DNA of 64,000 bases from Helicobacter macacae MIT 99-5501 (GCF_000507845.1 NZ_KI669455.1:253441-317440), one strand, 5' to 3'. Positions 35,147-46,187 are shown, numbered from the stretch's first letter. Made by a program: numbers and translations. The notes: generated by a model from the letters alone, not told the origin.

Positions 35147-35157
35147 AAGGAACAAAA

Positions 35158-37494
35158 ATGAAAAAGATTGCCAAAAACATAAAACGCTTACTTTGCCATA
35201 TTGCTTTTGTGATATTTACGATAAACACGCAATTAACCTTTATCTTTGCCACACAAAGCACAGATTTTATCACAAACCAAAATACAAGCAACACCGATAC
35301 GACAAATGAGACAAATGACACTCAACCAAACAACACACAAGAAAAACAAGAATTGCAAGCAAAAGATTTGGGCAAAGTAACAGTTAGTGCGACTACGGGG
35401 TTTGATTTGCCACTAAAAGAAGAAGTCAAAAATATCATCATTATCGACAAAGAGGATTTGCAAGATAGGGGCTATAAAAACCTCGAAGACGCACTAGAAA
35501 AGCAGGCTTTTATAAGCTTCATAGCAGGACCACAAGGCACAAAAAATATCGACATTCGCGGACAGGGCTTAGATGCTTCACGCGCTGTAAAAGTCCTAGT
35601 AAATCGTGTCCCTATCAATCTCCAAGATGTCGGCAATCCAAGTAGCGCACACGGAAATACAAGCACTGCTCCGTTTAATCACATACCCATAGAATCAATA
35701 GAATCCATAGAGATTATCCCCGGTGGTGGCTCTGTCATCTATGGTGGAGGCACACGCGGTGGCGTGGTAAATATCGTTACCAAAAAGCCAAGCAAGGATT
35801 TTGCTAGATTTTCACTTCGTGGCTTGGCTTATGAGGGTAGGAGCTCTCTAGGTGGTGGCGTAAGCGCAGATGGTGGCAAAGCACTTGGCAAAAAGCTATT
35901 TCTCTCTGCTAGTGCAAGCTATGACTATCAAAGTGGCACACGCCCCAAAGAATACACCCACAATCTCTACACTGCGCTTCAAACAATCTATCAAATCACC
36001 TCCAATCAAAAACTTGATTTCAACATAAGCTATTCAAAAATGTGGCGATATTTCGCAGGCTATCACAGCAGGATAAACTGCATAAACAATACGGGTAATA
36101 TCTGCACTAATGCAGTGTTGCGTGATTATGATTCTCTAAAAGCAGAGCGATACACTTCGCCAGCAAGCGCAAATGGTGGTAGTGAAAACAGCAGTGGCGA
36201 AGTTACCCAAGACTTTGTCCAAACCTCACTCAACTACAATGCAAAATCTAGCGAGAGCCTCGCATTTGACGCGCTTTTGTTTTATCAGTTTAGCAACTTT
36301 CTTTTTCCTAGCCAAGAGCTAGGAGGCGACACACGCAACACTTTTAACAATCAAAGCGCAGGGCTAAACCTAAAAATAAAGCACAAAATCCCCAAAAATA
36401 CCATTATGCTAGGGCTAGATAATCAAATCGAGCTAAGCGACAATCTAGCCAAATCTCGCTCTACAAATGTCCGCAACAAAGGACAAAAATACTCCCTATC
36501 AGCATATTTTTTGGATACGATGAAGTTTGCAGAGTGGTTTTCTTTAAGTCTTGGTGGTAGAGGGGATTTTTCATACTTTATGATTAGAGGGCATACGGGT
36601 ATGAGTTTTGGTAGCTACAATAGCTACTTCCCCATAAGCACTTCAAAACCGCAGTGGGGATACGCAGCCGAGATAACCCCTGCGTTTCATTATGGCGATT
36701 CTGGCGTGGTATATCTAAAAGGCGAGCTAGGCTACATAAGCCCTAGCGTGCGACAAGTCATAAGCTCTGACCCAAACTATGACACCACAAGCACAGGTGT
36801 CGCCCCAAAAGTCCCAAGCGACATAAAGCCCGAGCAGTATTTCACAGGCGAGATTGGGGTAAGGGATTATTTTAGGACTTCATCTTTTAGCGCAAGTATC
36901 TTTTATACCCACACGCTAAATGAAATTCGTCATCGGCTAAATGGCTTTACTACGGAGTATTTCAACATAGGGCAGACACAGCGACTAGGTGTGGAGCTAA
37001 GCGGCAAGCATTCTTTGTTTGGCGATATTCTAAATCTAAGTGAGAGTGTGTCATATCTATATACAAATGTGCTAAAGGGGCGGGAGAGTGTAAGCACTAG
37101 GCGCACTTCTACGGGGGCTTTTATGGAGGGCAAACCAATCCCTTATGCGCCGCTCTTTAAGGCTACACTTTTGGCAGATGTAAGGGTGCTACAAATAGGC
37201 AACAACAAGCTAAATGTGTGGATAAATAACTCTTGGCAGGGCAATCAAGTCGATTTCAACCAAATCAAAATCAACAAAGATATAGGCTATATCCTAAGTG
37301 ATATTGGCATAAACTACACTTACAGAGATTCTCACACATTTGTTCTATCTGCGGGGGTTAGGAATGTATTTGACACATTTTATATCGCATATCAAAACAC
37401 AAGCATAAGCTCTACTAGCGGGAATCTCACAGGCGGGACATATCTAGCAGGTGCAGGCAGAAGCTACTTCATAGATATGCGGTATAGTTTTTAG
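35158..37494 (+). CDS. TonB-dependent outer-membrane receptor (iron/siderophore type)
   Basis: The 778-residue receptor has a signal peptide of ~31 residues (MKKIAKNIKRLLCHIAFVIF and on), an Asn/Thr/Gln-rich stretch (40-68), and a TonB-box-like DLGKVTVSATTG (about 75). The plug contains DLQDRGYKNLEDALEKQ, IDIRGQGLDASRAVKVLVN and IEIIPGGGSVIYGGGTRGGVVNI, typical of ferric siderophore and metal receptors. A 22-strand-type barrel ends YFIDMRYSF with NVFDTFYIAY near the C-terminus. ATG 35158 has AAAGGA. The palindrome in the leader hints at metal control. Substrate is not assignable by eye. Confidence 0.92.
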   Translation: MKKIAKNIKRLLCHIAFVIFTINTQLTFIFATQSTDFITNQNTSNTDTTNETNDTQPNNTQEKQELQAKDLGKVTVSATTGFDLPLKEEVKNIIIIDKEDLQDRGYKNLEDALEKQAFISFIAGPQGTKNIDIRGQGLDASRAVKVLVNRVPINLQDVGNPSSAHGNTSTAPFNHIPIESIESIEIIPGGGSVIYGGGTRGGVVNIVTKKPSKDFARFSLRGLAYEGRSSLGGGVSADGGKALGKKLFLSASASYDYQSGTRPKEYTHNLYTALQTIYQITSNQKLDFNISYSKMWRYFAGYHSRINCINNTGNICTNAVLRDYDSLKAERYTSPASANGGSENSSGEVTQDFVQTSLNYNAKSSESLAFDALLFYQFSNFLFPSQELGGDTRNTFNNQSAGLNLKIKHKIPKNTIMLGLDNQIELSDNLAKSRSTNVRNKGQKYSLSAYFLDTMKFAEWFSLSLGGRGDFSYFMIRGHTGMSFGSYNSYFPISTSKPQWGYAAEITPAFHYGDSGVVYLKGELGYISPSVRQVISSDPNYDTTSTGVAPKVPSDIKPEQYFTGEIGVRDYFRTSSFSASIFYTHTLNEIRHRLNGFTTEYFNIGQTQRLGVELSGKHSLFGDILNLSESVSYLYTNVLKGRESVSTRRTSTGAFMEGKPIPYAPLFKATLLADVRVLQIGNNKLNVWINNSWQGNQVDFNQIKINKDIGYILSDIGINYTYRDSHTFVLSAGVRNVFDTFYIAYQNTSISSTSGNLTGGTYLAGAGRSYFIDMRYSF

Positions 37495-37587
37495 ATTTTT
37501 TAGTTGGCTTTTTGGTTGAAGTGGATTTGCGTAAAAATTTTTAGTGATTTTATAAAATCTTAGATTCCCATATAGTTTTACTCTTGT

Positions 37588-38772
37588 CTAATCCAAATAG
37601 ATTTTTTGCAGATTTTTTAGAGTTGCGTGAGTGTTTGCCAAAAGCATATCAGCTAGGATAAAAGCTAACATACTCTCACACACCACACTTCCGCGCACGG
37701 CGATACAAGGGTCGTGCCTGCCTTTTAGCTCTAGCTTATAAGGCTCTATATGAGATTTTGCACTCTCTACCTTTACCGTGCTTTGTGGGAGAAAAATACT
37801 AGGAGTTGGCTTAAAATGCACGCGCACGATTATGTCCTCTCCATTTGCGATACCACCCAAAATCCCGCCACTATGATTACTAGCAAATCTTATTTGGCTT
37901 AGTGGAGATTTTGCCCCAAAGCTAGAATCCGCATAAGAATCCCTATCTGCATTATTAGCGCAATATATGCTAGATTCTAGCTTCATTTCATCATTATTTT
38001 GACTGCCTTTTTTTTGACTAGATTCTACCCCACACCCTATTTCTACGGCTTTGACACCATTTAATCCAAGCATAGCACTACCTATGGCACTATCTAGCTT
38101 ATCATATAGTGGCTCTCCTAGCCCGCGCAAAACCTCTCTATTTCCAAAAGCCCTTATAAGTGCGCAACCACCGATACTATCCCCCTCTTTTCGCGCTTGC
38201 AATATGATGCCTTTTTGCTCCTCCTCTTTGTCTTTATCAAGGGCAAAAATCTCGCTAGCACAAGCATACTCAAAATCTAGCTTTTTTCCCTTGCACTCCC
38301 CTATACTTAGTATCCCGCTTTGTGTTGATATGCCAAATTCTCTCAAAAGCATTTTGGCAAACGCCCCTCCTGCTACGCGCGCTACGCTCTCTCTTGCCGA
38401 GCTTCTCCCCCCACCACGATAGTCCCTAATCCCATACTTGCACTGATATGTAAAATCTGCGTGAGAGGGGCGAAACACACTTGCTACCTCGCTGTAATCT
38501 TTGGATTTGACATTGCTATTTTCAAATAGTAGTGCGATAGGTGCGCCTGTGCTTACTCCTTCAAATACACCACTTAATATTTGCGGAGTATCTGCTTCTT
38601 TTCTAGGTGTGCCAAAGGCATTTTTGCCCCCTTGCCTGCGAGATAGCTCATCTGCAAGTAGCTCCATATCCACCCTTACCCCCGCTGGGAATCCATCTAT
38701 CACACAGCCAATGTGCGTGCCGTGAGATTCGCCAAAAGTAGTGAGCCTTAGGGAGTTGCCAAAGGTATTCAT
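37588..38772 (-). CDS. aroC: Chorismate synthase
   Basis: The enzyme converts EPSP to chorismate with reduced FMN, the last common step of aromatic synthesis. The 394-residue sequence carries the signatures [18 protein letters not shown] (14-31), [21 protein letters not shown] (about 118-138, cut short here) and the C-terminal GRHDPC(I)AVRG. A Lys/Gln/Asp-rich loop is inserted near 250-285. Its start overlaps the rnc stop by 4 bases, matching the aroC-rnc-rnhA order of H. pylori. Confidence 0.97.
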   Translation of the reverse strand: MNTFGNSLRLTTFGESHGTHIGCVIDGFPAGVRVDMELLADELSRRQGGKNAFGTPRKEADTPQILSGVFEGVSTGAPIALLFENSNVKSKDYSEVASVFRPSHADFTYQCKYGIRDYRGGGRSSARESVARVAGGAFAKMLLREFGISTQSGILSIGECKGKKLDFEYACASEIFALDKDKEEEQKGIILQARKEGDSIGGCALIRAFGNREVLRGLGEPLYDKLDSAIGSAMLGLNGVKAVEIGCGVESSQKKGSQNNDEMKLESSIYCANNADRDSYADSSFGAKSPLSQIRFASNHSGGILGGIANGEDIIVRVHFKPTPSIFLPQSTVKVESAKSHIEPYKLELKGRHDPCIAVRGSVVCESMLAFILADMLLANTHATLKNLQKIYLD

Positions 38773-39617
38773 TTTTGTGCCTTTTTTTGAGATTTTTTGG
38801 CAGATTTTGGCTTTTTGTGTTTTTTGTCTTTTGTGTATGATTCTTTTTCATTGTGCTTGTTTTTTTGCTTAGAATCTTTTTTGGATTCTTTTTGATTTTG
38901 TGTATTTTTTTGCGTGTCTTTTTGCAAATGTTTTTGTGAAGTGGATTCTTTGATTAGCTCTTCATAAGCGAGCTTTGCACAAGCTTGTTGTGCACTTTTT
39001 TTGGAGTTGCCACTTGCTTTTGCATAGATAGCATCGTGTATGCAAACTTGGATAAAAAACTCCTTTTTGTGGTCAGGTCCTCTCTGCGCTAATAACTCAT
39101 AGCTAGGTAGCACACCAAATCGCTCTTGGGTTAGCTCTTGCAAAGCGGTTTTATAATCTGTGAGTAGATTTTCAAAGCGCATATTTGGATAGAATTTTTC
39201 TAATATCTTACCCAAAATCTCACGCACTTTATCAATCCCTGCTTCTAGATACATAGCCCCCATAATCGCTTCAAACGCATTTGAAAGCAAAGAATCTTTT
39301 TGCCGCCCATAGTTTTGCTCCTCGCTCATAGATAGCACGAGAAAATCTGCCACCCCTAAATCCCGCGCAAATGAAGCGAAACTTTTTTCATTCACAAGGC
39401 TAGCACGCATTTTTGAGAGCCTCCCCTCATCAAAATGTGCAAATTTTTTAAACAAATATTCCCCCACTAGCAAATCAAGCACCGCATCGCCTAGAAATTC
39501 TAATCTCTCATTATTTTTTGTGCTAGCACAGCTTTTGTGGGTTAGGGCTTCTTGGAGTAGTTTTTGGTTTGTGAAATGATAGCCAAGTGCGGATTCTAAG
39601 CGAGTGAAGTTAGACAT
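38769..39617 (-). CDS. rnc: Ribonuclease III with lysine-rich tail
   Basis: The 282-residue enzyme cleaves double-stranded RNA in rRNA processing and sRNA decay. The catalytic signature [14 protein letters not shown] (37-50) has Glu40 and Asp44. The double-stranded-RNA-binding domain (about 155-225) contains [11 protein letters not shown] and [17 protein letters not shown]. After it comes a ~55-residue Lys/Gln/Ser-rich tail that ordinary RNase III (~225-240 residues) lacks. The tail is unstructured by appearance and may add RNA affinity. RBS AAGGAA. It is coupled to aroC by a 4-base overlap. Confidence 0.96.
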   Translation of the reverse strand: MSNFTRLESALGYHFTNQKLLQEALTHKSCASTKNNERLEFLGDAVLDLLVGEYLFKKFAHFDEGRLSKMRASLVNEKSFASFARDLGVADFLVLSMSEEQNYGRQKDSLLSNAFEAIMGAMYLEAGIDKVREILGKILEKFYPNMRFENLLTDYKTALQELTQERFGVLPSYELLAQRGPDHKKEFFIQVCIHDAIYAKASGNSKKSAQQACAKLAYEELIKESTSQKHLQKDTQKNTQNQKESKKDSKQKNKHNEKESYTKDKKHKKPKSAKKSQKKAQK

Positions 39618-39809
39618 TTTTTTCCTTAATTTTGGAGGTTTGAAGTGATTTTAGTAAAGTGTTTTTTAAGATTTTAGCTTAGTTTTAAATATTTTGTGTG
39701 TTTATATTCTTTGCATATTTTTGCTTTGTGTATTTTTGGGTTTAGTTTGTCTTTATCGCTAGTTCTTTTCATTCCTTTTTTTAAGATTTTGTGCCTTATT
39801 TTGTGGATT

Positions 39810-40256
39810 TTAGATTCCTTTTTGGGCTTGTTTTTGGGATTCTCTCTGTGCTTCCTCACGCGCTATTTTATCACATTTTTCATTCATCATATTCCCATTA
39901 TGCCCTTTCACCCAAATCGCTTCAATCCTATGTCCCTGTGCCACGCGCAGATATTCCCTCCACAGCTCCTCGTTTTTGACTTTGGCAAAATCTTTTTCTA
40001 CCCAATTTGGAAGCCATTTGTTTATGCTCTCACACACATATTTAGAATCGCTAAAAAGCTCCACATTGCAAGGTTCTTTTAGGGCTTTTAGGGATTCTAT
40101 CACGGCAGTTAGCTCCATACGATTGTTTGTAGTGAGGGGGTGTGCGCCTTTGATGATTTTTTCTACACCTTTATATAGCAAGATTCCGCAATACCCCCCA
40201 GCCCCCGGATTGCTAAGGCAAGAACCATCAGTGTGGATTTGTATAGTTTTTTGCAT
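39810..40256 (-). CDS. rnhA: Ribonuclease HI
   Basis: RNase HI removes RNA from RNA-DNA hybrids. From ATG 40256 it is 148 residues, normal length. The acidic active-site residues are in IHTDGSCLSNPGAGG (Asp10), NRMELTAV and FSDSKYV, with the later motif VKGHNGNMMNEKCD. The open frame reaches back to a TTG at 40301 but the family start fits MQKTIQIHTDG. The 192-base gap to rnc (39618-39809) holds no convincing gene. Confidence 0.95.
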   Translation of the reverse strand: MQKTIQIHTDGSCLSNPGAGGYCGILLYKGVEKIIKGAHPLTTNNRMELTAVIESLKALKEPCNVELFSDSKYVCESINKWLPNWVEKDFAKVKNEELWREYLRVAQGHRIEAIWVKGHNGNMMNEKCDKIAREEAQRESQKQAQKGI

Positions 40257-40313
40257 TTGTGCTTCTTTGTGAGGTTTTGTCGTGGATAAAGTCATTGCCA
40301 AAGTGCCGTAAAT

Positions 40314-41525
40314 CTATGTCGCAGAAAAATTGCTAGCAAATTGCTTTGCACTATTTATAAACGCACTATTTTGCGTAGAATCTATGCTAGAGTCAAATTG
40401 TGATTGCCTAGATTCTACCACTCTAAACACCAAATCCATTTGCCCTATATTTGCACACACTGCGCAACGATATGAGTCAAACGGAAAGATATTTTTGCAT
40501 TGATTGCAGCGGTATTCAAATGTAAGCTCACCTCTTTGCGTAGAATGTGCGTGCAAAATCCGCAACGCTTCTAGCTCAAACACCTCGCATTCTTGGCTGT
40601 CTTTGACATAGCCTTTTGAGCGAAAAATATCCATTATGCTTTTGTGATTTTTTAGCTTCTCAAATGGGATTTCCTCTCTAGTAAATCGCCACAAAATATC
40701 CAAAACCTGCAAAATCGCTTCATTAGAATCGATGTGATTTTGTTCATTTTTTATTAGAGTGGGATTTGAGTGCAAGCTGTGCTTTATGCTTGATTGCGTG
40801 TCTAGTGCTAACACTTCTGCCCAAAAAGCCTCTCTATCATACATACTTAGGTATTCTAGGGCTAAGCGATTGATTTTGCCACAATAGCGCATAAGCGAGA
40901 CAATCTCTTTGCGCTTTTTTTCTAGAGATAAAAAGTTGCTATTTTTTAATACCATAAAGTGCAGATATGAGCGCATTTGCTCAATGCTAGCGCGTTGCTT
41001 GGGCACACTTAGCTCTTCTATGGATTCTAGTGCGTCTAGGGCTTCTTCATACTCACCCATATTTTCATACACGCGCATAAGGTAGTCCAAAACCTGCCTA
41101 TTTCTAGGATAGGCTTTTATGATTTCTAGAAATATTTCTTTCGCCCTTTGCAAAAATCCTGCTTCAAAATAAGTGATTCCTAGAGATTCTAAGATGATGA
41201 GTTTTTCTTGTGTGTTTGTTGTTTTTTCTAAAATCCCTAGATAGATTTTTATCGCATAGCCTCTATCGCCTGCAAGTGCGTATGTTTTGGCAAGTAGCAT
41301 AAGTGGTGGAGTGGGGTTTTTGGATATGGAGAGAAAGTCTATTATTTCATCGCTTAGCGAGCCCTCGCTATAAGATTTTGCAAAATCTTGCAATGCCATT
41401 TCTTTCTTTTTTGCTTTGTATTTGTTTCTACTCCAATCAGCAAAAATAAGAATCGCCACAATGCCTAGCAAAATACTCGCCCCAAAAAGTGGGTCGTGGT
41501 AAAAATACATTACTTGCTCAAACAT
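40314..41525 (-). CDS. LapB-like TPR protein with zinc ribbon
   Basis: The 403-residue protein has one N-terminal membrane helix (about 14-30) followed by a basic stretch. TPR-type helical repeats run over about 45-260 (LAKTYALAGDRGYAIKIYLG, LGITYFEAGFLQRAKEIFLE, YENMGEYEEALDALE). A C-terminal rubredoxin-like metal site follows, CNQC-x12-CAVC, near 362-382. This order is that of E. coli LapB/YciM, which controls LPS synthesis by directing LpxC to FtsH. Whether the same partner is used here is inference. The neighbourhood (rnhA, SurA-like) matches H. pylori. RBS is weak. Confidence 0.75.
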   Translation of the reverse strand: MFEQVMYFYHDPLFGASILLGIVAILIFADWSRNKYKAKKKEMALQDFAKSYSEGSLSDEIIDFLSISKNPTPPLMLLAKTYALAGDRGYAIKIYLGILEKTTNTQEKLIILESLGITYFEAGFLQRAKEIFLEIIKAYPRNRQVLDYLMRVYENMGEYEEALDALESIEELSVPKQRASIEQMRSYLHFMVLKNSNFLSLEKKRKEIVSLMRYCGKINRLALEYLSMYDREAFWAEVLALDTQSSIKHSLHSNPTLIKNEQNHIDSNEAILQVLDILWRFTREEIPFEKLKNHKSIMDIFRSKGYVKDSQECEVFELEALRILHAHSTQRGELTFEYRCNQCKNIFPFDSYRCAVCANIGQMDLVFRVVESRQSQFDSSIDSTQNSAFINSAKQFASNFSAT

Positions 41526-41732
41526 TTATACGCCTTTGTTAATCACACTTTGTAAGGATTTGCAAAAATCGCATCTAAAAACTTTTTGAAATTATGCCCT
41601 TTTTTGTGTGATTTTGTGTTTTTATGTTTGTTTGCGTTTTGTCTTTATTTTTACGCTTTAGAAATGTGATTTATAAGCCTTGTGGCTTATGTTTTGATTT
41701 GCTTGGCTTATGGTTTTCTAAAAACGCTTTGC

Positions 41733-42779
41733 TTACGGTTCTCGCAAGGTTTGGATATGGGCTTTTTGCTTGATTTTTTCAAAATACTCACTTAACACTT
41801 TTTCTTGGCTATTTTGGGATAGCTTTTGGGCGATATATTGCCTTGCTTCTTCAAAGCTCATAAGCGTTTGTCCGTGCTTTTTGACTACGCGGAAAGTTAC
41901 ATAGTTGCCACCACCTGCGTCCAAAATCTGGCTAAACCTCCCCTCTTTTAGCGAAGAAAAAAGCTGTGCTATTTGTGGGTTTAGCGCACTTAGCTCTAGC
42001 TTTTCTTGGGTTTTTTCTACGCCACTTATGGTTGTGTTTGGATTGGCTATGGTGCGCTCTAGGAGTTTTGGATTTTTGGCACTGTAGCGGGCGACTTCGA
42101 CTTCTTTGGGGGTGTTAAACTCACTTTTGTGTTCATTGTAATATTTGTGGATTTCATCTTCACTTGAAGTCTCTGCAGAGAGTAGCACATTTCTCATAAG
42201 CTCCCTAGTCTCTATCTGGTCTTTTAGCTCATCTCTGTATAAGTCATACTCTATTCCCTCTCGTTTCAGTGCTAGCATAAATTGTTGCGTATTCATTTGG
42301 TTTTGGGAGGCGATATTTTCGATTTCTCTATCAAGCCTTTCGTCATCGACATTGATTTTTAGCCGCTCAATTTCTTGTGTTTTTAGCCTTTGTGCGATTA
42401 GAAATTCTACGGCTTGAGATTTGTCAAAATGTCGTTGTTTTTGGATAGTTTTTATTTCATAGATAGTGATAGGGTCGCCATTTACCTTTATGGCAACTCC
42501 ACCGACTATGTTTTTGGGGGCTATGCTTTTTGGATTTTTGGATTCTTTTGCGGGGGTGTTTTGTGTGTTTTGTGTGGTTGTGGAGGACTCATTAGATTCA
42601 TCAGCATTTTTATCTGCGCCATTTGTGTTTGTTTCTGTGGCGGTTTTTATCTCTTGTGATACTTTTTTGCTACTTTTTGCTAGCATAGCCGTGCTTGAAG
42701 TAGCACTCACTAGGGCAACACAAAAAAATGTAGCGCAAAAACTGCGCAATGAGTGCAATGTATTTGCTAGATTTTGCAT
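41733..42779 (-). CDS. SurA-like periplasmic chaperone / peptidyl-prolyl isomerase
   Basis: The 348-residue protein has a signal peptide (about 1-32) and a Thr/Asn/Glu-rich linker (40-85). A SurA N-domain-like region follows (VNGDPITIYEIKTIQKQRH near 98 to ETRELMRNVLL near 193). A short parvulin-like part comes next (EIHKYYNEHKSEFNTPKEVEVARY ... AGGGNYVTFRVVKKHG). It should help outer-membrane proteins cross the periplasm. It matches the H. pylori gene in the same syntenic position. RBS TAAGGAAA. The 207-base gap to the LapB-like gene shows nothing. Confidence 0.85.
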   Translation of the reverse strand: MQNLANTLHSLRSFCATFFCVALVSATSSTAMLAKSSKKVSQEIKTATETNTNGADKNADESNESSTTTQNTQNTPAKESKNPKSIAPKNIVGGVAIKVNGDPITIYEIKTIQKQRHFDKSQAVEFLIAQRLKTQEIERLKINVDDERLDREIENIASQNQMNTQQFMLALKREGIEYDLYRDELKDQIETRELMRNVLLSAETSSEDEIHKYYNEHKSEFNTPKEVEVARYSAKNPKLLERTIANPNTTISGVEKTQEKLELSALNPQIAQLFSSLKEGRFSQILDAGGGNYVTFRVVKKHGQTLMSFEEARQYIAQKLSQNSQEKVLSEYFEKIKQKAHIQTLREP

Positions 42780-42869
42780 ATTTTTCCTTACTTGTGATTT
42801 TTGATTGGGATTTTTAGATTTTTTGTATTTCTAAAACCTCATAAAATTCTAAACCCTCTAAATTTTGGC

Positions 42870-42875
42870 ATTCTA
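42870..42875 (-). promoter_or_regulatory. -10 box for the SurA-like gene cluster
   Basis: The minus strand reads GCTAGAATGCC. This TAGAAT box predicts a start near 42863 and a leader of ~85 bases. The cluster down to aroC may use it. Confidence 0.4.
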
Positions 42876-43098
42876 GCACATATTATTTAATGCAGGCATT
42901 TTCTTAACAACTAGAGGTTTTATGCAAAACACATAATAGAATTTTGCTATTTTTGCATTTCGCAATTTAGCAAGAATAATCACAAACAAGAACAATCACA
43001 AAAACACACCAAATACTATGCGACAAAGTAGCCAAATCTTATGCAAATCTATCGCAAAAACAAGCAAAATCTAGAAAAATATATAAAACATTTTGTGC
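42876..43098. other. Intergenic region between SurA-like gene and speA
   Basis: No gene, tRNA or clear hairpin is seen. The stretch is AT-rich with repeated ACAAAxxAxAA words and separates two divergent promoters. Confidence 0.35.
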
Positions 43099-43104
43099 TA
43101 TAAT
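43099..43104 (+). promoter_or_regulatory. -10 box for speA
   Basis: TGTGCTATAATGCGAGG contains a perfect TATAAT in a TG-extended setting, 97 bases before the start codon. Confidence 0.6.
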
Positions 43105-43200
43105 GCGAGGTTTGTGGCTACAAATGCTACTATTGCTTTGATAAGCCAAGACACAGATTTATATATAGATTCTATTCACAAGTGAGTTTAAGGAGTTTTT

Positions 43201-45057
43201 GTGGTTGATTATGGGATAAAATTTTGGTCAAATGATGATTTCATCATCGAAGATGGACTTGTCAAAGTAAATCATCAAAGCAAACCCTCGCTTTTAGAGA
43301 TAGTCCAAGAAGTGCGCGCACAAGGATATAAAGGTCCTTTGCTAGTGCGATTCCCACACCTCATAGACAAGCAGATAAGAGAGCTTTTTGGTGCGTTTAA
43401 AAACGCGATAAAAGAGTATTCTTACAAGGGCAAGTTCAAAGCAGTTTTTCCTCTCAAAGTCAATCAAATGCCAAACTTTATCCTACCTCTTGTGGATTGT
43501 GCTCAAGGTAGGTGCTATGGGCTAGAGGCTGGCTCAAAGTCCGAGCTTATCATCGCTATGGCTTATACAAATGAGGATTGTCCTATCACGGTAAATGGCT
43601 TCAAAGACAAGGAGATGACTTCGCTAGGGTTTATCGCTGCTAAGATGGGGCACAATATCACGCTTACTATTGAGGGACTAAATGAGCTAAACTCCATAAT
43701 CGAAGTGGCAAAAGAAATGGGCGAGCCATATCCAAATATCGGGCTTAGAATCCGCCTGCATAGCACAGGCACAGGAGTGTGGGGCAAGTCAGGCGGCATA
43801 AATGCGAAGTTTGGGCTTACTTCTACGGAGTTGCTAGAAGCAATCAAACTACTTGAGCAATCAAATCTTTTAACACAATTTAGTATGATTCACTTCCATA
43901 TAGGTAGCCAAATAAGCGATATTTCCCCGCTAAAAAAAGCCATAAGGGAAGTGGGAAATATCTATGCGGAGCTACGAAAGATGGGGGCAAAAAACCTCAC
44001 TTGTGTAAATATCGGTGGTGGGCTAGCCGTAGAATACACCCAGCACGATGGCGCAAACAATCGCAACTACACGCTAAGCGAATTTAGCGGAGATGTCGTG
44101 TTTTCGCTAAAAGAGATTGTCAAAAACAAGCAAGAAAAAGAGCCAGATATTTTCATAGAATCAGGACGATTTGTCAGCGCAAATCACGCCGTGCTAGTCG
44201 CGCCCGTGTTAGAGCTATTTAGCCAAGAGTATGATGAGAAAGCCCTAAGACTAAAAGAAAAAAACCCACCGCTTATTGCTGAAATGCTAGATTTATACCG
44301 AAGTATGAGTGAGAAAAATGCCATAGAATATCTCCACGATAGTCTTGACCATATGGAGTCGCTACTTACGCTTTTTGACTTGGGGTATATCGATTTGACA
44401 GACCGCTCAAACACGGAAGTTCTAGTTCATCTAATCATCAAAAAAGTCATCAAACTTCTAAAGCACAAAAATCACAATGAAATCATTAGAATCCAAGAGC
44501 AAGTCCAAGAGCGTTATTTGCTAAATTGTAGTTTTTTCCAGAGTTTGCCTGATTATTGGGGGCTTGGGCAAAATTTCCCCGTAATGCCACTAGATAGGCT
44601 AAATCGCCGTCCTACTCGTGGTGCTAGCCTATGGGATATTACTTGCGATAGCGATGGAGAAATCGCCTTTGACGCAAAAAAGCCACTTTATCTACACGAT
44701 GTCGATGTAACGCGTGAGGAGTATTTTTTGGGATTTTTCCTTGTGGGTGCTTATCAAGAAGTGCTAGGAATGCGGCACAATCTTTTCACTCACCCCACAG
44801 AGTTTAGCGTGGTGTTTGATGAGGATTTAAACAAAGGCTATGAAATCCAAAATCTACTTGAAGCACAAAATGTGCTTGATGTGCTTGATGATTTGGACTA
44901 TGACACCAAAGAAATTGAGCGGATACTAAAACAGAGAATCGATGAAGCAAAAATCAGTGATGAGGACAAAAAAGAAGTGCTAGGACAGCTCTATGTGATG
45001 CTAAGTGAAAATGGCTACTTGCGAACTATCAAAAATACCGATGAAAATGATGAATAA
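43201..45057 (+). CDS. speA: Biosynthetic arginine decarboxylase
   Basis: The PLP enzyme makes agmatine from arginine for polyamine synthesis. The 618-residue protein is slightly shorter than E. coli SpeA. The PLP-lysine motif is [10 protein letters not shown] near 78. [12 protein letters not shown] follows near 275, with the phosphate-binding glycines, and the dimer-site pattern is [14 protein letters not shown]. The start is GTG with TAAGGAG in front. cysE follows after 44 bases. Presence of SpeA together with a glutathionylspermidine-synthase-like gene suggests active polyamine metabolism. Confidence 0.95.
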   Translation: MVDYGIKFWSNDDFIIEDGLVKVNHQSKPSLLEIVQEVRAQGYKGPLLVRFPHLIDKQIRELFGAFKNAIKEYSYKGKFKAVFPLKVNQMPNFILPLVDCAQGRCYGLEAGSKSELIIAMAYTNEDCPITVNGFKDKEMTSLGFIAAKMGHNITLTIEGLNELNSIIEVAKEMGEPYPNIGLRIRLHSTGTGVWGKSGGINAKFGLTSTELLEAIKLLEQSNLLTQFSMIHFHIGSQISDISPLKKAIREVGNIYAELRKMGAKNLTCVNIGGGLAVEYTQHDGANNRNYTLSEFSGDVVFSLKEIVKNKQEKEPDIFIESGRFVSANHAVLVAPVLELFSQEYDEKALRLKEKNPPLIAEMLDLYRSMSEKNAIEYLHDSLDHMESLLTLFDLGYIDLTDRSNTEVLVHLIIKKVIKLLKHKNHNEIIRIQEQVQERYLLNCSFFQSLPDYWGLGQNFPVMPLDRLNRRPTRGASLWDITCDSDGEIAFDAKKPLYLHDVDVTREEYFLGFFLVGAYQEVLGMRHNLFTHPTEFSVVFDEDLNKGYEIQNLLEAQNVLDVLDDLDYDTKEIERILKQRIDEAKISDEDKKEVLGQLYVMLSENGYLRTIKNTDENDE

Positions 45058-45101
45058 AGCAAGCACTAGCAAAAGAAAAGCTCCTCTACCTAAGGAATAA
45101 A

Positions 45102-46076
45102 ATGCCACACAAAAAAACCACCAAAGCTACCCAAACACTTAAAGATATGCCAAATGCACAAGATGCGCAAGGTGGGCAAAATCCACAAGACACACAAAAT
45201 CCGCAAGGCGAGGATATGACGCCCTCTCCCCTCCAAGCAGGATTTTGGGAAATCATTAGAGAGGATTTTGCCACACCCGAAATCAAAGACCCCGCACTAA
45301 AAAACCCTATCGAATTGTTTTTTAATTACCCGGGTGTTGTGGCATTGTTTCACTATCGATTTGCGCATTTCCTCCACACAAGAGATTGGAAGATTTTAGC
45401 TCGTATCATTATGGGCTTTGCTCAATTCCTCACAAATATTGACATTCACCCCGCCGCTCGTATCGGCAGGAGAGTGTTTATCGACCACGGCATAGGCGTA
45501 GTCATAGGCGAGACTGCTATCATTGGCGATGAAGTAACGATTTATCAAGGGGTAAGCTTAGGAGGAGTAAGCCTAAAGCGCACCAAGCGACACCCCACAC
45601 TAGAATCAGGCGTAGTAGTAGGAGCAGGCGCAAAAGTGCTAGGCGATATAACCATAGGGGCAAACGCTAAAATCGGGGCAAATTCTGTCGTGGTAAAAGA
45701 TGTGCCAAAGGGATGCACAGCAGTGGGGATACCTGCTAGGATTTTGACACCACAGAGCAAGGCAGATGAGGGGGCAAGCGATAGTTTCACAGATGAAGCG
45801 CAACACAAGGCAAAACCTAGCACGGATTTTGGTGAGATTTTGGAGCAAAATAACGATACACGAACAAAACTGCCCGATGTCAGCAAAAGCGCGTTTTTAT
45901 ACCTGCTAGAGCGAATCGAAATCTTAGAGCAAGAAAAAGCATTGCGCGAAGCGCAAAAAGAAAATGGCGATAGCTTCGCAGGAAAAGACTGCGAGGAAGC
46001 ACTAGAGGAGCTACAACAAATGCGCGAAAAACTAGAGAAACGATATGAAAAATATATCGCGGCTTTTAGAGACTAG
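45102..46076 (+). CDS. cysE: Serine O-acetyltransferase with long C-terminal extension
   Basis: CysE makes O-acetylserine for cysteine synthesis. The catalytic part covers residues ~45-215: an N-terminal helical region and left-handed beta-helix hexapeptides ([49 protein letters not shown] repeats). The His of [10 protein letters not shown] and of IDHGIG are the expected active-site histidines. There is a Gln/Asp-rich N-terminal extension (10-40). A ~110-residue C-terminal extension ends in a Glu/Lys-rich predicted coiled coil. Total 324 residues against a usual 170-270. RBS TAAGGAA. Confidence 0.92.
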   Translation: MPHKKTTKATQTLKDMPNAQDAQGGQNPQDTQNPQGEDMTPSPLQAGFWEIIREDFATPEIKDPALKNPIELFFNYPGVVALFHYRFAHFLHTRDWKILARIIMGFAQFLTNIDIHPAARIGRRVFIDHGIGVVIGETAIIGDEVTIYQGVSLGGVSLKRTKRHPTLESGVVVGAGAKVLGDITIGANAKIGANSVVVKDVPKGCTAVGIPARILTPQSKADEGASDSFTDEAQHKAKPSTDFGEILEQNNDTRTKLPDVSKSAFLYLLERIEILEQEKALREAQKENGDSFAGKDCEEALEELQQMREKLEKRYEKYIAAFRD

Positions 46077-46187
46077 AAATATTTTGGATTTTATTGTGAT
46101 AGATTTTGATAAAAACGAGGATTATCAAGGTATTTAAAAGTGCAAAAACGCCAAAAACTACAAAATCTAATAAACAAAGGAGTAAAA

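Noticed and set aside
37546..37559. 14-bp palindrome GATTTTATAAAATC between the second TonB receptor and aroC
   Set aside because: An AT-rich perfect palindrome of this size is likely by chance here and has no loop or T-run for termination.
39674..40082. Frames on both strands between rnc and rnhA (61 Lys-rich residues, minus; 128 hydrophobic residues, plus)
   Set aside because: They overlap rnhA or are mirror images of a T-rich/A-rich stretch; no ribosome-binding site or family match.
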